Of a DNA stretch of 64,000 nucleotides, positions 1 to 9,606 are shown piece by piece; positions within the stretch are counted from its first letter, which is position 1; the number at the start of each line of letters is the position of its first letter. Below the pieces are notes generated by a model, which made no database searches, was not told where the DNA came from, and saw only the letters and a program-made list of their open reading frames with translations. The DNA comes from Cellulomonas fimi (lineage in GTDB: Bacteria; Actinomycetota; Actinomycetes; Actinomycetales; Cellulomonadaceae): positions 1,178,001 through 1,242,000 of the forward strand of contig NZ_CP110680.1 in assembly GCF_028583725.1 (NCBI RefSeq). The letters run 5' to 3'. The translations under genes were made by a program, and so were the position numbers.

Positions 1-140
1 ACCTCCGCTTCCAGTCCGCGACCGGTCAGCTCGAGAGCCACGGCCGTCTGAAGGCCGTCCGCCGCGACATCGCCCGGATCTACACGATCCTGCGCGAGCG
101 CGAGCTCGGCATCCGTACCGCTCCGACCGCGAGCGAGTGA
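1..140 (+). CDS. rpmC: 50S ribosomal protein L29 (3' part only)
   Basis: The first bases are the end of a reading frame that stops with TGA at 138-140. The 45 visible residues include [20 protein letters not shown] followed by a segment ending RERELGIRT, the conserved C-terminal helix of L29, which sits at the polypeptide exit tunnel. The start lies before the window. rpsQ follows 7 nt later, the normal S10-operon order (rplP-rpmC-rpsQ). The tail ends in a short Ala/Thr/Ser stretch. Identity is firm from sequence and position. Confidence 0.95.
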   Translation, partial: LRFQSATGQLESHGRLKAVRRDIARIYTILRERELGIRTAPTASE

Positions 141-147
141 GGGCAGC

Positions 148-432
148 ATGAACGAGAAGAGCACCACCGCCACGGCGGAGCACCGCGCGTACCGCAAGAC
201 GCGCCGCGGCTACGTCGTGAGCGACAAGATGGACAAGACCGTCGTGGTCGAGGTCGAGGACCGGGTCAAGCACCCGCTCTACGGCAAGGTCATCCGGCGG
301 ACCAGCAAGGTCAAGGCGCACGACGAGCAGGGCTCGGCGGGCGTGGGTGACCTCGTCCTCATCATGGAGACCCGCCCGCTGTCCGCGACCAAGCGGTGGC
401 GCCTGGTGGAGATCCTCGAGAAGGCCAAGTAA
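148..432 (+). CDS. rpsQ: 30S ribosomal protein S17
   Basis: 94 residues, normal for actinobacterial S17. The core carries [20 protein letters not shown] and the downstream [13 protein letters not shown] block of the OB-fold that binds 16S rRNA early in 30S assembly. About 15 polar residues ([14 protein letters not shown]) precede the core. ATG follows a GAGGGCAGC purine run. The next gene, rplN, is 145 nt away rather than adjacent, and that gap holds a strong inverted repeat. Confidence 0.97.
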   Translation: MNEKSTTATAEHRAYRKTRRGYVVSDKMDKTVVVEVEDRVKHPLYGKVIRRTSKVKAHDEQGSAGVGDLVLIMETRPLSATKRWRLVEILEKAK

Positions 433-445
433 GCAGCAGCACCCA

Positions 446-516
446 AGTTGCCCACGGGCGGCGGGGGTGACCCCGTCAGGGAGCACCCCCGCCGCGACGT
501 GTGCATCACGGCAACT
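446..516 (+). other. Structured intercistronic region, rpsQ-rplN
   Basis: The 145-nt gap between rpsQ and rplN has no gene. It contains two nested perfect inverted repeats: an outer 7-bp stem (446-452 with 510-516) and an inner 12-bp GC stem (458-469 with 484-495) closing a 14-nt loop. There is no T run after the stem, so a simple intrinsic terminator is unlikely. An RNA-level role such as attenuation, a protein-binding leader or an mRNA processing boundary is inference. Confidence 0.5.
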
Positions 517-577
517 ACGTCAGGCCAGGCTCGGCGACCAGCTCGACCGAGAACCCGCCGGACGACAGGAGTAGGCA

Positions 578-946
578 ATGATCCAGCAGGAGTCGCGACT
601 GCGTGTCGCCGACAACACGGGTGCCAAGGAGATCCTCTGCATCCGCGTTCTCGGTGGTTCCGGCCGTCGCTACGCAGGCATCGGTGACGTCATCGTCGCC
701 ACCGTCAAGGACGCGATCCCCGGCGGCAACGTCAAGAAGGGCGACGTCGTCAAGGCCGTCATCGTGCGCACCCGCAAGGAGCGCCGCCGTCCGGACGGCT
801 CGTACATCAAGTTCGACGAGAACGCCGCCGTGATCCTCAAGAACGACGGGGAGCCCCGTGGGACGCGCATCTTCGGCCCCGTGGGCCGCGAGCTGCGCGA
901 CAAGAAGTTCATGAAGATCATCTCGCTGGCGCCGGAGGTGCTCTGA
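578..946 (+). CDS. rplN: 50S ribosomal protein L14
   Basis: 122 residues, the usual length. It begins [18 protein letters not shown] and contains [19 protein letters not shown] and [13 protein letters not shown], the L14 hallmarks. L14 is a beta-barrel protein at the 50S face that meets the 30S subunit and binds silencing and GTPase factors. It is preceded by GACAGGAG about 9 nt before ATG. It ends 2 nt before rplX, so the two are translated together as the first genes of the spc operon. Confidence 0.98.
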   Translation: MIQQESRLRVADNTGAKEILCIRVLGGSGRRYAGIGDVIVATVKDAIPGGNVKKGDVVKAVIVRTRKERRRPDGSYIKFDENAAVILKNDGEPRGTRIFGPVGRELRDKKFMKIISLAPEVL

Positions 947-948
947 CC

Positions 949-1290
949 ATGGCGAAGATCAAGAAGGGCGACCTCGTCCTCGTCATCTCGGGGCGCGACA
1001 AGGGCAAGCAGGGCCGCGTGCTCGAGGTGCTCACCGAGACGCAGCGCGTCGTCGTCGAGGGCGTGCAGCGCGTGCAGAAGCACGTCAAGGCCGGCCAGAC
1101 GCAGCGTGGCACCCGCACGGGTGGCATCGAGACCGTCGAGGCCCCCATCCACATCAGCAACGTGATGCTCGTCGACCCGGAGACCAAGAAGGGCACCCGG
1201 GTGGGCTACCGCACCGAGCAGGTCGAGCGTGACGGCCGCACGCGGAACGTCCGTGTCCGCGTCGCCAAGCGTTCCGGTAAGGACATCTGA
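949..1290 (+). CDS. rplX: 50S ribosomal protein L24
   Basis: 113 residues with the KOW motif near the N-terminus ([20 protein letters not shown]) and the conserved segment [11 protein letters not shown]24 is one of the two assembly initiators of the 50S subunit, binding the 5' end of 23S rRNA. It starts 2 nt after rplN and its stop overlaps the rplE start by one base (TGATG), consistent with translational coupling. Confidence 0.98.
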   Translation: MAKIKKGDLVLVISGRDKGKQGRVLEVLTETQRVVVEGVQRVQKHVKAGQTQRGTRTGGIETVEAPIHISNVMLVDPETKKGTRVGYRTEQVERDGRTRNVRVRVAKRSGKDI

Positions 1291-1856
1291 TGACCGAGAT
1301 CACCGCTCCGGCCCAGCCGCGTCTGAAGACCCGCTACGCCGAGGAGATCAAGCCGGCGCTCAACACGCAGTTCGCGTACGAGAACATCAACCAGGTCCCG
1401 CGCCTGGTGAAGGTCGTCGTGAACATGGGTGTCGGCGACGCCGCCAAGGACTCCAAGCTCATCGAGGGCGCGATCCGCGACCTGACCCAGATCACGGGTC
1501 AGAAGCCGCAGGTCACCAAGGCCCGCAAGTCCATCGCGCAGTTCAAGCTGCGCGAGGGCATGCCGATCGGCGCGCACGTCACGCTGCGCGGCGACCGTGC
1601 CTGGGAGTTCCTGGACCGCCTGCTCTCGACGGCGCTTCCCCGTATCCGTGACTTCCGCGGCCTGTCGGCGACGCAGTTCGACGGCAACGGCAACTACACG
1701 TTCGGCCTCACGGAACAGTCGATGTTCCACGAGATCGACCAGGACCGGATCGACCGTGTCCGCGGCATGGACATCACGATCGTCACGACGGCGAACAACG
1801 ACGACGAGGGTCGCGCCTTCCTCAAGCTCCTCGGCTTCCCGTTCAAGGAGAACTGA
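1290..1856 (+). CDS. rplE: 50S ribosomal protein L5
   Basis: 188 residues. Family blocks are visible in order: [63 protein letters not shown] and a C-terminal [16 protein letters not shown]5 binds 5S rRNA and contacts the P-site tRNA. The ATG overlaps the rplX stop. rpsN begins 2 nt after the stop. Confidence 0.98.
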   Translation: MTEITAPAQPRLKTRYAEEIKPALNTQFAYENINQVPRLVKVVVNMGVGDAAKDSKLIEGAIRDLTQITGQKPQVTKARKSIAQFKLREGMPIGAHVTLRGDRAWEFLDRLLSTALPRIRDFRGLSATQFDGNGNYTFGLTEQSMFHEIDQDRIDRVRGMDITIVTTANNDDEGRAFLKLLGFPFKEN

Positions 1857-1858
1857 CC

Positions 1859-2044
1859 ATGGCGAAGACCGCTCTGATCAACAAGGCTGCCGCCAAGCCC
1901 AAGTTCGCGGTGCGTGCGTACACGCGCTGCCAGCGCTGCGGCCGTCCGCACTCGGTGTACCGCAAGTTCGGCCTGTGCCGGATCTGCGTGCGGGAGATGG
2001 CCCACCGCGGCGAGCTCCCCGGCGTCACCAAGAGCAGCTGGTAA
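1859..2044 (+). CDS. rpsN: 30S ribosomal protein S14, zinc-binding (type Z)
   Basis: 61 residues with four cysteines at 24, 27, 40 and 43 (CQRC and CRIC). This is the short zinc-ribbon S14 used by many Gram-positives, in place of the 101-residue zinc-free paralogue used under zinc limitation. It lies in its usual spc position between rplE and rpsH. The C-terminus [11 protein letters not shown] is typical. The zinc-free paralogue, if present, is not in this window. Confidence 0.97.
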   Translation: MAKTALINKAAAKPKFAVRAYTRCQRCGRPHSVYRKFGLCRICVREMAHRGELPGVTKSSW

Positions 2045-2073
2045 GACCCCCAGTAGGAACGATCGTCGGTAGG

Positions 2074-2102
2074 TCCCGGGCCCGCGTCTCGCGGGTCCGG
2101 GA
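2074..2102 (+). other. Hairpin in the rpsN-rpsH gap
   Basis: The 86-nt gap between rpsN and rpsH contains a 13-bp inverted repeat with one mismatch, closing a 3-nt loop. There is no T tract. A role as a processing or regulatory structure ahead of rpsH is inference. Confidence 0.4.
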
Positions 2103-2130
2103 TACCCCGGCGAGAAAGGGCTGAAGCCCG

Positions 2131-2529
2131 ATGACCATGACCGACCCCATCGCAGACTTCCTCACGCGTCTGCGCAACGCGAACTCGGCGCACCACGACA
2201 CGGTGTCGATCCCGTTCTCGAAGCTCAAGTCGCACGTCGCGGAGATCCTGCAGGCCGAGGGCTACATCCAGGGCTGGACCGTCGAGGACGCCCCCGTGGG
2301 CAAGAACCTCGTCGTGACCCTGAAGTACGGCCCCAACCGCGAGCGTGCGCTCGCCGGCCTGAAGCGCGTGTCCAAGCCGGGCCTGCGCGTGTACGCGAAG
2401 TCCACCAACCTGCCCAAGGTGCTCGGCGGCCTGGGCGTGGCGATCCTCTCCACGTCCTCGGGTCTCCTCACCGACAAGCAGGCCGCCAAGAAGGGCGTGG
2501 GTGGGGAAGTCCTCGCCTACGTCTGGTAA
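2131..2529 (+). CDS. rpsH: 30S ribosomal protein S8
   Basis: 132 residues, normal length. It starts [18 protein letters not shown] and ends with [20 protein letters not shown], where the conserved S8 C-terminal domain binds helix 21 of 16S rRNA. The start with two in-frame ATGs (2131 and 2137) is common in the family. I kept the first, which has a GAAAGGG stretch upstream. In E. coli S8 represses the spc operon through rplE mRNA. I see no obvious copy of that site here. Confidence 0.98.
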   Translation: MTMTDPIADFLTRLRNANSAHHDTVSIPFSKLKSHVAEILQAEGYIQGWTVEDAPVGKNLVVTLKYGPNRERALAGLKRVSKPGLRVYAKSTNLPKVLGGLGVAILSTSSGLLTDKQAAKKGVGGEVLAYVW

Positions 2530-2553
2530 TCGAGACCCGGAAGGAGAACGCCA

Positions 2554-3093
2554 ATGTCTCGTATCGGCAGGATCCCCGTTTCGGTCCCGACCGGCGTGGA
2601 CGTCAACATCGACGGTGCCGTGGTGACGGTGAAGGGCCCCAAGGGCACCCTCTCGCACACGGTCGCCGCACCCCTCGAGGTCGCGCGTGACGAGGCCGGT
2701 GCCCTCGTGGTCACCCGCCCGAACGACGAGCGCCTCTCGCGCTCGCTGCACGGCCTGACCCGCACGCTCCTGGCGAACCTCGTCACCGGCGTGACCGAGG
2801 GCTACGTCAAGAAGCTCGAGATCGTCGGCACCGGTTACCGCGTGACCGCGAAGGGCTCGGACCTCGAGTTCGCGCTCGGCTTCAGCCACCCGGTCGTCGT
2901 CACGCCGCCGGAGGGCATCACCTTCGTCGTCGAGGCCCCGACCCGCTTCTCGGTGCAGGGCATCGACAAGCAGCAGGTCGGCGAGGTCGCCGCGAACATC
3001 CGCAAGATCCGCAAGCCCGAGCCGTACAAGGGCAAGGGCGTGCGGTACGCGGGCGAGAACGTGCGCCGCAAGGTCGGAAAGGCTGGGAAGTAA
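2554..3093 (+). CDS. rplF: 50S ribosomal protein L6
   Basis: 179 residues, the standard length, with the internally duplicated L6 fold. It starts [17 protein letters not shown]. The C-terminal RNA-binding segment [20 protein letters not shown] is intact. L6 binds near the sarcin-ricin loop at the factor-binding site. A GGAAGGAG Shine-Dalgarno precedes ATG. rplR starts 3 nt after the stop. Confidence 0.98.
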   Translation: MSRIGRIPVSVPTGVDVNIDGAVVTVKGPKGTLSHTVAAPLEVARDEAGALVVTRPNDERLSRSLHGLTRTLLANLVTGVTEGYVKKLEIVGTGYRVTAKGSDLEFALGFSHPVVVTPPEGITFVVEAPTRFSVQGIDKQQVGEVAANIRKIRKPEPYKGKGVRYAGENVRRKVGKAGK

Positions 3094-3096
3094 GCC

Positions 3097-3468
3097 ATGG
3101 CGATCAGCATCAAGGGCAAGGGCAAGACGATCGCCCGCCAGCGCCGGCACCTGCGCCTGCGCAAGAAGGTCGTGGGCTCGGCTGCTCGGCCGCGCCTCGT
3201 CGTCACCCGCTCCGCCCGTCACATCACGGCCCAGGTCGTGGACGACGGCATCGGCCAGACCATCGCGTCGGCGTCGACCCTCGAGGTCGACCTGCGCGGG
3301 GCCGAGGGCGACAAGTCCGCCAAGGCCCGCAAGGTCGGCGAGCTCGTCGCCGAGCGCGCGAAGGCCAAGGGCATCGACGCGGTCGTCTTCGACCGCGGCG
3401 GCAACAAGTACCACGGCCGGGTGGCCGCGGTCGCCGACGGTGCCCGCGAGGGTGGTCTGAAGCTGTGA
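3097..3468 (+). CDS. rplR: 50S ribosomal protein L18
   Basis: 123 residues. It contains [32 protein letters not shown] and the C-terminal [20 protein letters not shown], the L18 signature that binds 5S rRNA with L5. It sits 3 nt after rplF and 31 nt before rpsE. Confidence 0.97.
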   Translation: MAISIKGKGKTIARQRRHLRLRKKVVGSAARPRLVVTRSARHITAQVVDDGIGQTIASASTLEVDLRGAEGDKSAKARKVGELVAERAKAKGIDAVVFDRGGNKYHGRVAAVADGAREGGLKL

Positions 3469-3499
3469 CGACGTACACCGGGAAGAAGAGGACTCACTG

Positions 3500-4144
3500 A
3501 TGGCTGCTCCTGCACGCAGCAACACCGGTGCCCAGGGCGGCACCGGCGGCGACCGCCGCGACGGCGGCCGTCGTGACGGTGGACGTCGTCAGGACGCCGC
3601 CGAGAAGAGCCAGTTCGTCGAGCGCGTCGTGACGATCAACCGCGTCGCCAAGGTCGTCAAGGGTGGCCGCCGCTTCAGCTTCACCGCGCTCGTCGTGGTG
3701 GGCGACGGTGACGGCACCGTCGGCGTCGGCTACGGCAAGGCCAAGGAGGTGCCCGCGGCGATCGCCAAGGGTGTCGAGGAGGCGAAGAAGAACTTCTTCC
3801 GCGTCCCCCGCATCCAGGGCACCATCCCGCACCCCATCACGGGTGAGGCCGCCGCCGGTGTCGTGTTCCTGCGTCCGGCGTCGCCGGGTACCGGCGTGAT
3901 CGCCGGTGGTCCGGTCCGCGCCGTCCTGGAGTGCGCCGGCATCCACGACGTCCTGAGCAAGTCGCTCGGCTCGTCGAACGCGATCAACATCGTCCACGCG
4001 ACCGTCGCGGCCCTCCGTGGCCTCGAGCAGCCGGAGGCCGTGGCCGCGCGCCGTGGTCTGCCGGTCGAGCACGTCGTCCCGGCCGCCCTCCTGCGGGCCC
4101 AGGCCGAGGGCCGTGCGGCCGCCGCGGAGAAGGTGGGTGCGTGA
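3500..4144 (+). CDS. rpsE: 30S ribosomal protein S5
   Basis: 214 residues. The first ~38 are a Gly/Arg/Asp-rich extension ([19 protein letters not shown]) seen in many actinobacterial S5 proteins. The double-stranded-RNA-binding domain follows ([20 protein letters not shown]), then the S5 C-terminal domain with [15 protein letters not shown]5 lines the mRNA entry channel and helps decoding accuracy. Its TGA overlaps the rpmD ATG by one base. Confidence 0.97.
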   Translation: MAAPARSNTGAQGGTGGDRRDGGRRDGGRRQDAAEKSQFVERVVTINRVAKVVKGGRRFSFTALVVVGDGDGTVGVGYGKAKEVPAAIAKGVEEAKKNFFRVPRIQGTIPHPITGEAAAGVVFLRPASPGTGVIAGGPVRAVLECAGIHDVLSKSLGSSNAINIVHATVAALRGLEQPEAVAARRGLPVEHVVPAALLRAQAEGRAAAAEKVGA

Positions 4145-4326
4145 TGGCTCGTCTCAAGGTGACCCAGAAGAAGTCGGGCATCGGTGGCAAGCAGAACCAG
4201 CGCGACACGCTGCGCACCCTGGGCCTCAAGCGGATCGGCGACGTCGTCGTCAAGGAGGACCGCCCTGAGATCCGCGGCATGGTCCAGACCGTGCGGCACC
4301 TCGTCGCGGTCGAAGAGGTGGAGTGA
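4144..4326 (+). CDS. rpmD: 50S ribosomal protein L30
   Basis: 60 residues: [20 protein letters not shown], then [13 protein letters not shown], then HLVAVEEVE. This is the complete small L30 fold. ATG overlaps the rpsE stop (TGATG), and its own stop overlaps the candidate GTG start of rplO, so translation through rpsE-rpmD-rplO is probably coupled. Confidence 0.97.
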   Translation: MARLKVTQKKSGIGGKQNQRDTLRTLGLKRIGDVVVKEDRPEIRGMVQTVRHLVAVEEVE

Positions 4327-5051
4327 GCATGGCTGACGAGAAGAAGGAGACCGAGGAGGTGACGGCCCCCAAGGCCGCCGCCAAGAAGGCTCCCGCCAAG
4401 AAGGCCGCCGACGCGGCTGCCGAGGCTCCGAAGAAGACGACGAAGGCGAAGGCCGACAAGGCCGAGACCGCCTCCGCCGCCGCGGAGAAGCCGGCTGCCG
4501 AGAAGAAGGCGCCCGCGAAGAAGGCCGCCGCCGCTCCGGCGAAGGCCAAGGTCGAGAAGTCCGACGCGGCCGTCAAGGCCGCCGAGGCAGCCGCCCAGCC
4601 CGGCGCCGGTGGCACCCTCAAGGTGCACCACCTGCGTCCGGCCCCGGGCGCCAAGACCGCCAAGACCCGCGTGGGTCGTGGTGAGGCGTCCAAGGGCAAG
4701 ACGGCCGGTCGTGGCACCAAGGGCACCAAGGCCCGGTACCAGGTCCCGGCCGCCTTCGAGGGCGGGCAGATGCCGATGCACATGCGTCTGCCGAAGCTCC
4801 GTGGCTTCAAGAACCCGTTCCGCACCGAGTACCAGGTCGTCAACCTGGACAAGCTCTCGGCGCTCTACCCGGACGGTGGCGACGTGACGGTCGCCGACCT
4901 GGTCGCGAAGGGTGCGGTCCGCAAGGGCCAGCCCGTCAAGGTGCTCGGCACCGGCGAGCTCACGGTCAAGGTCTCCGTGGCCGTGGACGCCTACTCGGCG
5001 TCCGCCAAGGAGAAGATCGTGGCTGCCGGCGGCTCCGTCGCGCAGGACTGA
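4323..5051 (+). CDS. rplO: 50S ribosomal protein L15 with long Lys/Ala N-terminal extension
   Basis: 242 residues. Canonical L15 (about 145 residues) starts near residue 98: [20 protein letters not shown], then [20 protein letters not shown] and [11 protein letters not shown]. Residues 1-97 are an added tail made almost only of Ala, Lys, Glu, Pro and Thr, with AKKAPAKKA occurring twice, resembling histone-H1-like bacterial tails. I chose GTG 4323 because it overlaps the rpmD stop. ATG at 4329 is an equally good start and removes only two residues. The tail is continuous in frame with the core and has normal GC-rich codon use, so it looks genuine. Confidence 0.93.
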   Translation: MSMADEKKETEEVTAPKAAAKKAPAKKAADAAAEAPKKTTKAKADKAETASAAAEKPAAEKKAPAKKAAAAPAKAKVEKSDAAVKAAEAAAQPGAGGTLKVHHLRPAPGAKTAKTRVGRGEASKGKTAGRGTKGTKARYQVPAAFEGGQMPMHMRLPKLRGFKNPFRTEYQVVNLDKLSALYPDGGDVTVADLVAKGAVRKGQPVKVLGTGELTVKVSVAVDAYSASAKEKIVAAGGSVAQD

Positions 5052-5058
5052 ACGCCGG

Positions 5059-5095
5059 ACGAGGCCGGTGGGATCTCACTTCCCACCGGCCTCGT
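5059..5095 (+). terminator. Intrinsic terminator after rplO
   Basis: A perfect 15-bp inverted repeat (5059-5073 with 5081-5095) with a 7-nt loop, followed by a T-rich stretch (TCCGTTTGTCGT). It lies 8 nt after the rplO stop and separates the ribosomal genes from secY. Confidence 0.85.
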
Positions 5096-5213
5096 TCCGT
5101 TTGTCGTCGGGCATCCGTTAGGGTGCCTCGTTGCCCCGCGTCGTGGCGGGGTTCGCGGCCCGGGACAGTCCGGTCGCACGAGACGCCGCCGCTAGGCGGC
5201 CCAGGAGGACCAG

Positions 5214-6508
5214 GTGCTCAGCGCATTCGTCCGGGCGTTCAGGACGCCCGACCTGCGGCGCAAGCTGCTCTTCACGATCGGGATCATGGTCGTCTTCCGG
5301 ATCGGCTCGTTCCTGCCGACCCCGGGCGTCAGCTATCCCAACGTGCAGGTCTGCATCGACCAGACGCAGGGCGCGAACGACCTGATCGGGATCGTGAACC
5401 TGTTCAGCGGGGGAGCGCTCCTGCAGCTCTCCGTCTTCGCGCTGGGGATCATGCCGTACATCACGGCGAGCATCATCATCCAGCTGCTGCGCGTGGTGAT
5501 CCCCAAGTTCGAGGAGCTGCACCGCGAGGGCCAGTCCGGCACCGCGAAGCTCACGCAGTACACCCGGTACCTGACGATCGCCCTCGCGGTCCTCCAGTCG
5601 ACGACGATCATCACGATCGCGCGCAGCGGCCAGCTGTTCCAGGGCTGCACCGTCGACGTCATCCCGGACGACAGCTGGGTGACGCTGCTCATCATGGTCA
5701 TCACCATGACCGCGGGCACCGGCCTCATCATGTGGCTCGGCGAGCTCATCACCGAGCGCGGTGTCGGCAACGGCATGTCGCTCCTCATCTTCACGTCGAT
5801 CGCCGCGAGCTTCCCCGGCGCGATGTGGTCGATCGCCGGCGGTGCCGGCGGTGGCGCGAAGTTCGTCGCGGTCCTCGCCGTCGTGGTGCTCGTCATCGCG
5901 CTCGTCGTCTTCGTCGAGCAGTCGCAGCGCCGCATCCCGGTGCAGTACGCCAAGCGCATGGTCGGTCGCCGCATGTACGGCGGCTCGAGCACCTACATCC
6001 CGATCAAGATCAACATGGCCGGTGTCATCCCGGTGATCTTCGCGTCGTCGCTGCTCGCCGTCCCGGGCCTCATCGCCCAGTTCGGCGACCCGACCGCGGG
6101 CTGGGTGCAGTGGGTGTCCCGCTACATCGCGGACCCGGCGTCGCCGTGGCACATCGCGATCTACGTGCTGCTGATCATCTTCTTCTGCTACTTCTACACG
6201 GCGATCACGTTCAACCCGGACGAGGTCGCGGACAACATGAAGAAGTACGGCGGCTTCATCCCCGGCATCCGCGCCGGTCGGCCGACCGCCGAGTACCTCG
6301 ACTACGTCATCACGCGGATCACGGCGCCGGGCTCGATCTACCTCGCCCTCGTCGCGCTGATCCCGACCATCGTCTTCATCGCCCTCGACGTGAGCACGAA
6401 CATCCCGTTCGGCGGCTCGTCGATCCTCATCGTCGTCGGTGTGGGCCTGGAGACCGTCAAGCAGATCGAGTCGCAGCTCCAGCAGCGGCACTACGAAGGG
6501 TTCCTGCG

Positions 6509-6512
<4 letters not shown>
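5214..6512 (+). CDS. secY: Preprotein translocase subunit SecY
   Basis: 432 residues, the usual SecY length with ten predicted membrane helices. Family motifs include LNLFSGGALLQLSVFALGIM-like plug and TM2 sequence (seen as NLFSGGALLQLSVFALGIMP), YITASIIIQLL, ERGVGNGMSLLIF, IPVQYAKRMVGR and NPDEVADNMKKYGGFIPGIR. SecY forms the protein-conducting channel with SecE and SecG in the cytoplasmic membrane. The start is GTG after an AGGAGGACCAG Shine-Dalgarno. Its stop overlaps the adk GTG. Two flanking clusters supply the ribosome and the SecY pore, a common pairing. Confidence 0.98.
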
Positions 6513-7081
<569 letters not shown>

Positions 7082-7096
7082 CGCGGGACCAGGTGG

Positions 7097-7945
7097 GTGG
7101 CCGTGTTCGGTCGTGAGCGCATCGAGTACAAGACCCCGGACCAGGTCCGGGTCATGCGGCGCGCCGGCCTCGTCGTCGCGGACGCCCTCGCGGCGGTGCG
7201 GGAGCGGGTCGCCCCCGGGGTGACGACCGCCGACCTCGACGCCGTGGCGGCCGCGGTGATCGTGGACGCCGGTGCGACGCCGTCGTTCCTCGGCTACCAC
7301 GGGTACCCCGCGACGCTCTGCGTCTCCGTGAACGACGAGGTCGTGCACGGGATCCCCGGTGCACGCGTGCTGGAGCCCGGCGACGTCGTGTCCGTCGACT
7401 GCGGGGCCGTCGTCGACGGCTGGCACGGCGACTCCGCGATCACGGTGGTGCTCGAGGGCGGTGAGCAGGCCGACGTCGATCTCGCGGAGACGACGCGTGC
7501 GGCGATGTGGGCCGGCATCGCGGCGCTCGCATCGGCCGAGCGGCTCGGCGCCGTCGGCGAGGCGGTCGAGGAGGTCGTCGACGCCGCGCTCGAGGCCGGG
7601 CTGAACGACGGCCGGCGGTACGGGGTCGTCGAGGAGTACGTGGGCCACGGCATCGGCACGGCCATGCACCAGCCGCCGGACGTCCTCAACTACCGCGCCC
7701 GGGACCGGGGTCCGCGGGTCCGGCCCGGCCTCTGCGTCGCGATCGAGCCGATGGTGGTGCGCGGGCAGCGCTTCACGCAGGTGCTCGACGACGACTGGAC
7801 CGTCGTGACCGTCGACGGTTCGCGTGCGTCGCACTGGGAGCACACCGTCGCCGTGCTCGAGGACGGCATCTGGGTGCTGACGGAGCCCGACGGGGGAGCG
7901 GCCGAGCTGGCCGCGCTCGGCGTCGAGGTGTCCCCGCTCGCCTGA
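7097..7945 (+). CDS. map: Methionine aminopeptidase, type I
   Basis: 282 residues. Metal ligands can be placed: two Asp in VSVDCGAVVDGWHGDSAI, His in GHGIGTAMHQPPDV, Glu in CVAIEPMVV and Glu in HWEHTVAV. It removes the initiator Met from nascent proteins. It starts at GTG 7097, 15 nt after adk, in the secY-adk-map run. A ~313-nt gap and a surface-protein gene separate it from infA. Confidence 0.96.
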   Translation: MAVFGRERIEYKTPDQVRVMRRAGLVVADALAAVRERVAPGVTTADLDAVAAAVIVDAGATPSFLGYHGYPATLCVSVNDEVVHGIPGARVLEPGDVVSVDCGAVVDGWHGDSAITVVLEGGEQADVDLAETTRAAMWAGIAALASAERLGAVGEAVEEVVDAALEAGLNDGRRYGVVEEYVGHGIGTAMHQPPDVLNYRARDRGPRVRPGLCVAIEPMVVRGQRFTQVLDDDWTVVTVDGSRASHWEHTVAVLEDGIWVLTEPDGGAAELAALGVEVSPLA

Positions 7946-8258
7946 GCCCGGCGCTGCCGACTCCCTGCCCGTCGCATCCCCCGCGTCGGCACACCCCCGC
8001 TCGTACGGTCGCGGGGAAGCGCTACCACACGATCGGGTGAACACGTGTCCAGTTTCCCGTCCGAATGCGCCCGACCTGGGTAAACGGCCCCACAGCGTCC
8101 GGTTTGTCGGATAGTGTGCGCGCGGCGGGATCGTCCTCCCGCCAGGACCGTTCTCGCACCTCGTCGCGCGCCCGCGGCGAGGTGCTCGCGTGCGGTCCGT
8201 CGGACACGCAGGCGTGTGCCCCCTCGTCATGCCTGCCGCACACGATGGGTTGGTCCCT
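7946..8258 (+). other. Intergenic region upstream of the wall-anchored protein gene
   Basis: No gene seen in this 313-nt stretch. It holds a possible -10 hexamer TAGTGT at 8112-8117 without a convincing -35, and an 8-bp inverted repeat (8156-8163 with 8178-8185) that would sit in a ~135-nt leader of the downstream gene. Confidence 0.35.
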
Positions 8259-9248
8259 ATGCAGCGCAGCAGTCGTCCGTCCCTCCGGTCCCACGCGCGA
8301 CGGGCCGCCGTCGTCGGGACGGCCGTTCTCGCGGCCGGCCTGCTCGCGGCGTCACCGGCCGCGGCGACCGGCGGTTCCGGGCACGGGGGGTCGCACGGCG
8401 GCTCCCACGGCGGCGGTGGGCACGGCGGTGGCTGGTGGAGCAAGCCCAAGCCGGCCCCGAGCTCGACCGCGGGCACGACGCCGACGCCGATGCAGTCGGC
8501 CCAGCCGAAGCCGACGCGCGGCGGTCAGACGACGACGGCCGCGTACGTCTACCTCAAGAAGGACGCCAAGGCGCCCGCGTCGTGGTGGAACTCGACGCAG
8601 CAGTACCTCGTCGCGACGTGGGACGGCGCGCAGTGGCGCAACATCACCTGGGACCAGATCCGAGACGCCGTCCCGTTCGAGGTCTGCGGGCCCGGCTGGG
8701 GCGTGCAGGAGGACGCCGCGTACGGCGGCCCGCAGGTGTTCACCGACTCGGACGCCCCGCACTATCCGGACGGCGTCCTGAAGTGGACCGACGAGGGCGG
8801 ACCGCTGTTCGCGGCGGACCACTGGGACCTCGAGGAGCAGGTCGGCACCGTCCCGGCGTGCGCTCCGACGTACCCGACGCCCACGCAGACCGCCACCCCC
8901 ACACCGACGGCGACGCCCTCCGCCACGCCGACCGTGACCCCCGAGGCGCCGACGCCGACGCCCGCACCGACCGACGTGGTCGACGACGACGTGACGCCCA
9001 CGCCCAGTGCGACGTCCACGCCGGTCGTGACGCCGGTGCCGACGCCCTCGACGACGTCGGAGGTGCTCGCGGCCGCACCGACGCCCACGCCGACCGTCCG
9101 CTCCGAGGTGCTCGCCGCGGGCGCGCTCGCGACCACCGGTTCGACTGTGCTCCCGCTCGCGATCGGTGCGGGCGTGCTGGTCGCCGCCGGCGGCGTGCTG
9201 CTGGCCCTGCGGAACCGTCGCCGCCCGGCCACCGGGTCGGACGCCTGA
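8259..9248 (+). CDS. Secreted, wall-anchored protein with LATTG sorting signal
   Basis: 329 residues from ATG 8259. An earlier in-frame GTG at 8190 would put 23 residues before the signal peptide and is less likely. The N-terminus has basic residues, a hydrophobic stretch (AAVVGTAVLAAGLLAASPA) and a likely cleavage near AAA-TGG. Next comes a His/Gly-rich segment with HGGSHGG repeats, then a ~95-residue aromatic-rich domain with two cysteines. A long Pro/Thr spacer with TPTPT repeats follows. The C-terminus is LATTG (290-294), a hydrophobic helix and RNRRRP, the layout of a sortase substrate. LAxTG is the class E sortase type. The function of the central domain is not recognised. It is probably exposed on the cell surface. 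Confidence 0.85.
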   Translation: MQRSSRPSLRSHARRAAVVGTAVLAAGLLAASPAAATGGSGHGGSHGGSHGGGGHGGGWWSKPKPAPSSTAGTTPTPMQSAQPKPTRGGQTTTAAYVYLKKDAKAPASWWNSTQQYLVATWDGAQWRNITWDQIRDAVPFEVCGPGWGVQEDAAYGGPQVFTDSDAPHYPDGVLKWTDEGGPLFAADHWDLEEQVGTVPACAPTYPTPTQTATPTPTATPSATPTVTPEAPTPTPAPTDVVDDDVTPTPSATSTPVVTPVPTPSTTSEVLAAAPTPTPTVRSEVLAAGALATTGSTVLPLAIGAGVLVAAGGVLLALRNRRRPATGSDA

Positions 9249-9286
9249 CGCAGCACCACACGGGCCGCTGACGGCCCGTGACGAGG

Positions 9287-9338
9287 CCGCCGGACCTGGC
9301 GACCGTCCCCACGCAGCACGGGGACGCAGGTCCGGCGG
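9287..9338 (+). terminator. Terminator after the wall-anchored protein gene
   Basis: A long hairpin: outer arms 9287-9298 and 9327-9338 (12 bp, perfect) and inner arms 9305-9310 and 9320-9325, followed by TTTCGTCC. A smaller hairpin (9262-9280 region) lies just before it. It should separate this gene from the infA operon. Confidence 0.75.
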
Positions 9339-9362
9339 TTTCGTCCTGTGCGGCCGATGCCG

Positions 9363-9606
9363 TAACATAGTCCGTTGGGTGTGTGCGCCCAGTTGGCTGA
9401 CAGTCGTCCCGCGATCGGATGTCTCGTGATCGTGGGTTCGCTGCCGGCCGTCGCGCCACGGCCGTCCTGTCGTCCTCGACGCGGGAGGGCCTCGGTGCGG
9501 TCCGGGCTCTTCGCACTCTCCACGAACGCCGGTCCCGCTCCCGCACGCGCGGGGGCCACGGCCGACGTGGGCTGATCAAGACCAGGACCGACAGTTAGCG
9601 GAGGAC
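9363..9606 (+). promoter_or_regulatory. Probable infA promoter and leader
   Basis: After the terminator, a ~270-nt stretch without a gene precedes infA. The only AT-rich spot is TAACATAGT at 9363-9371, which offers TAACAT or CATAGT as a -10. No good -35 is visible. If used, the infA mRNA would have a leader of about 235 nt. Confidence 0.4.

Noticed and set aside
1843..3543. A 566-residue minus-strand open frame across the spc operon
   Set aside because: It is antisense to well-conserved ribosomal genes and consists of Arg/Asp/Val-rich text typical of high-GC complementary frames.
7946..8258. Possible riboswitch (such as c-di-AMP type) upstream of the secreted protein
   Set aside because: Actinobacterial surface-protein genes sometimes have one, but I could not find its conserved core. 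Only simple hairpins are visible.
8380..8440. HGGSHGG-coding tandem repeats as a CRISPR-like array
   Set aside because: They are short, in frame and code for a His/Gly-rich linker in a secreted protein. No spacers or cas genes.
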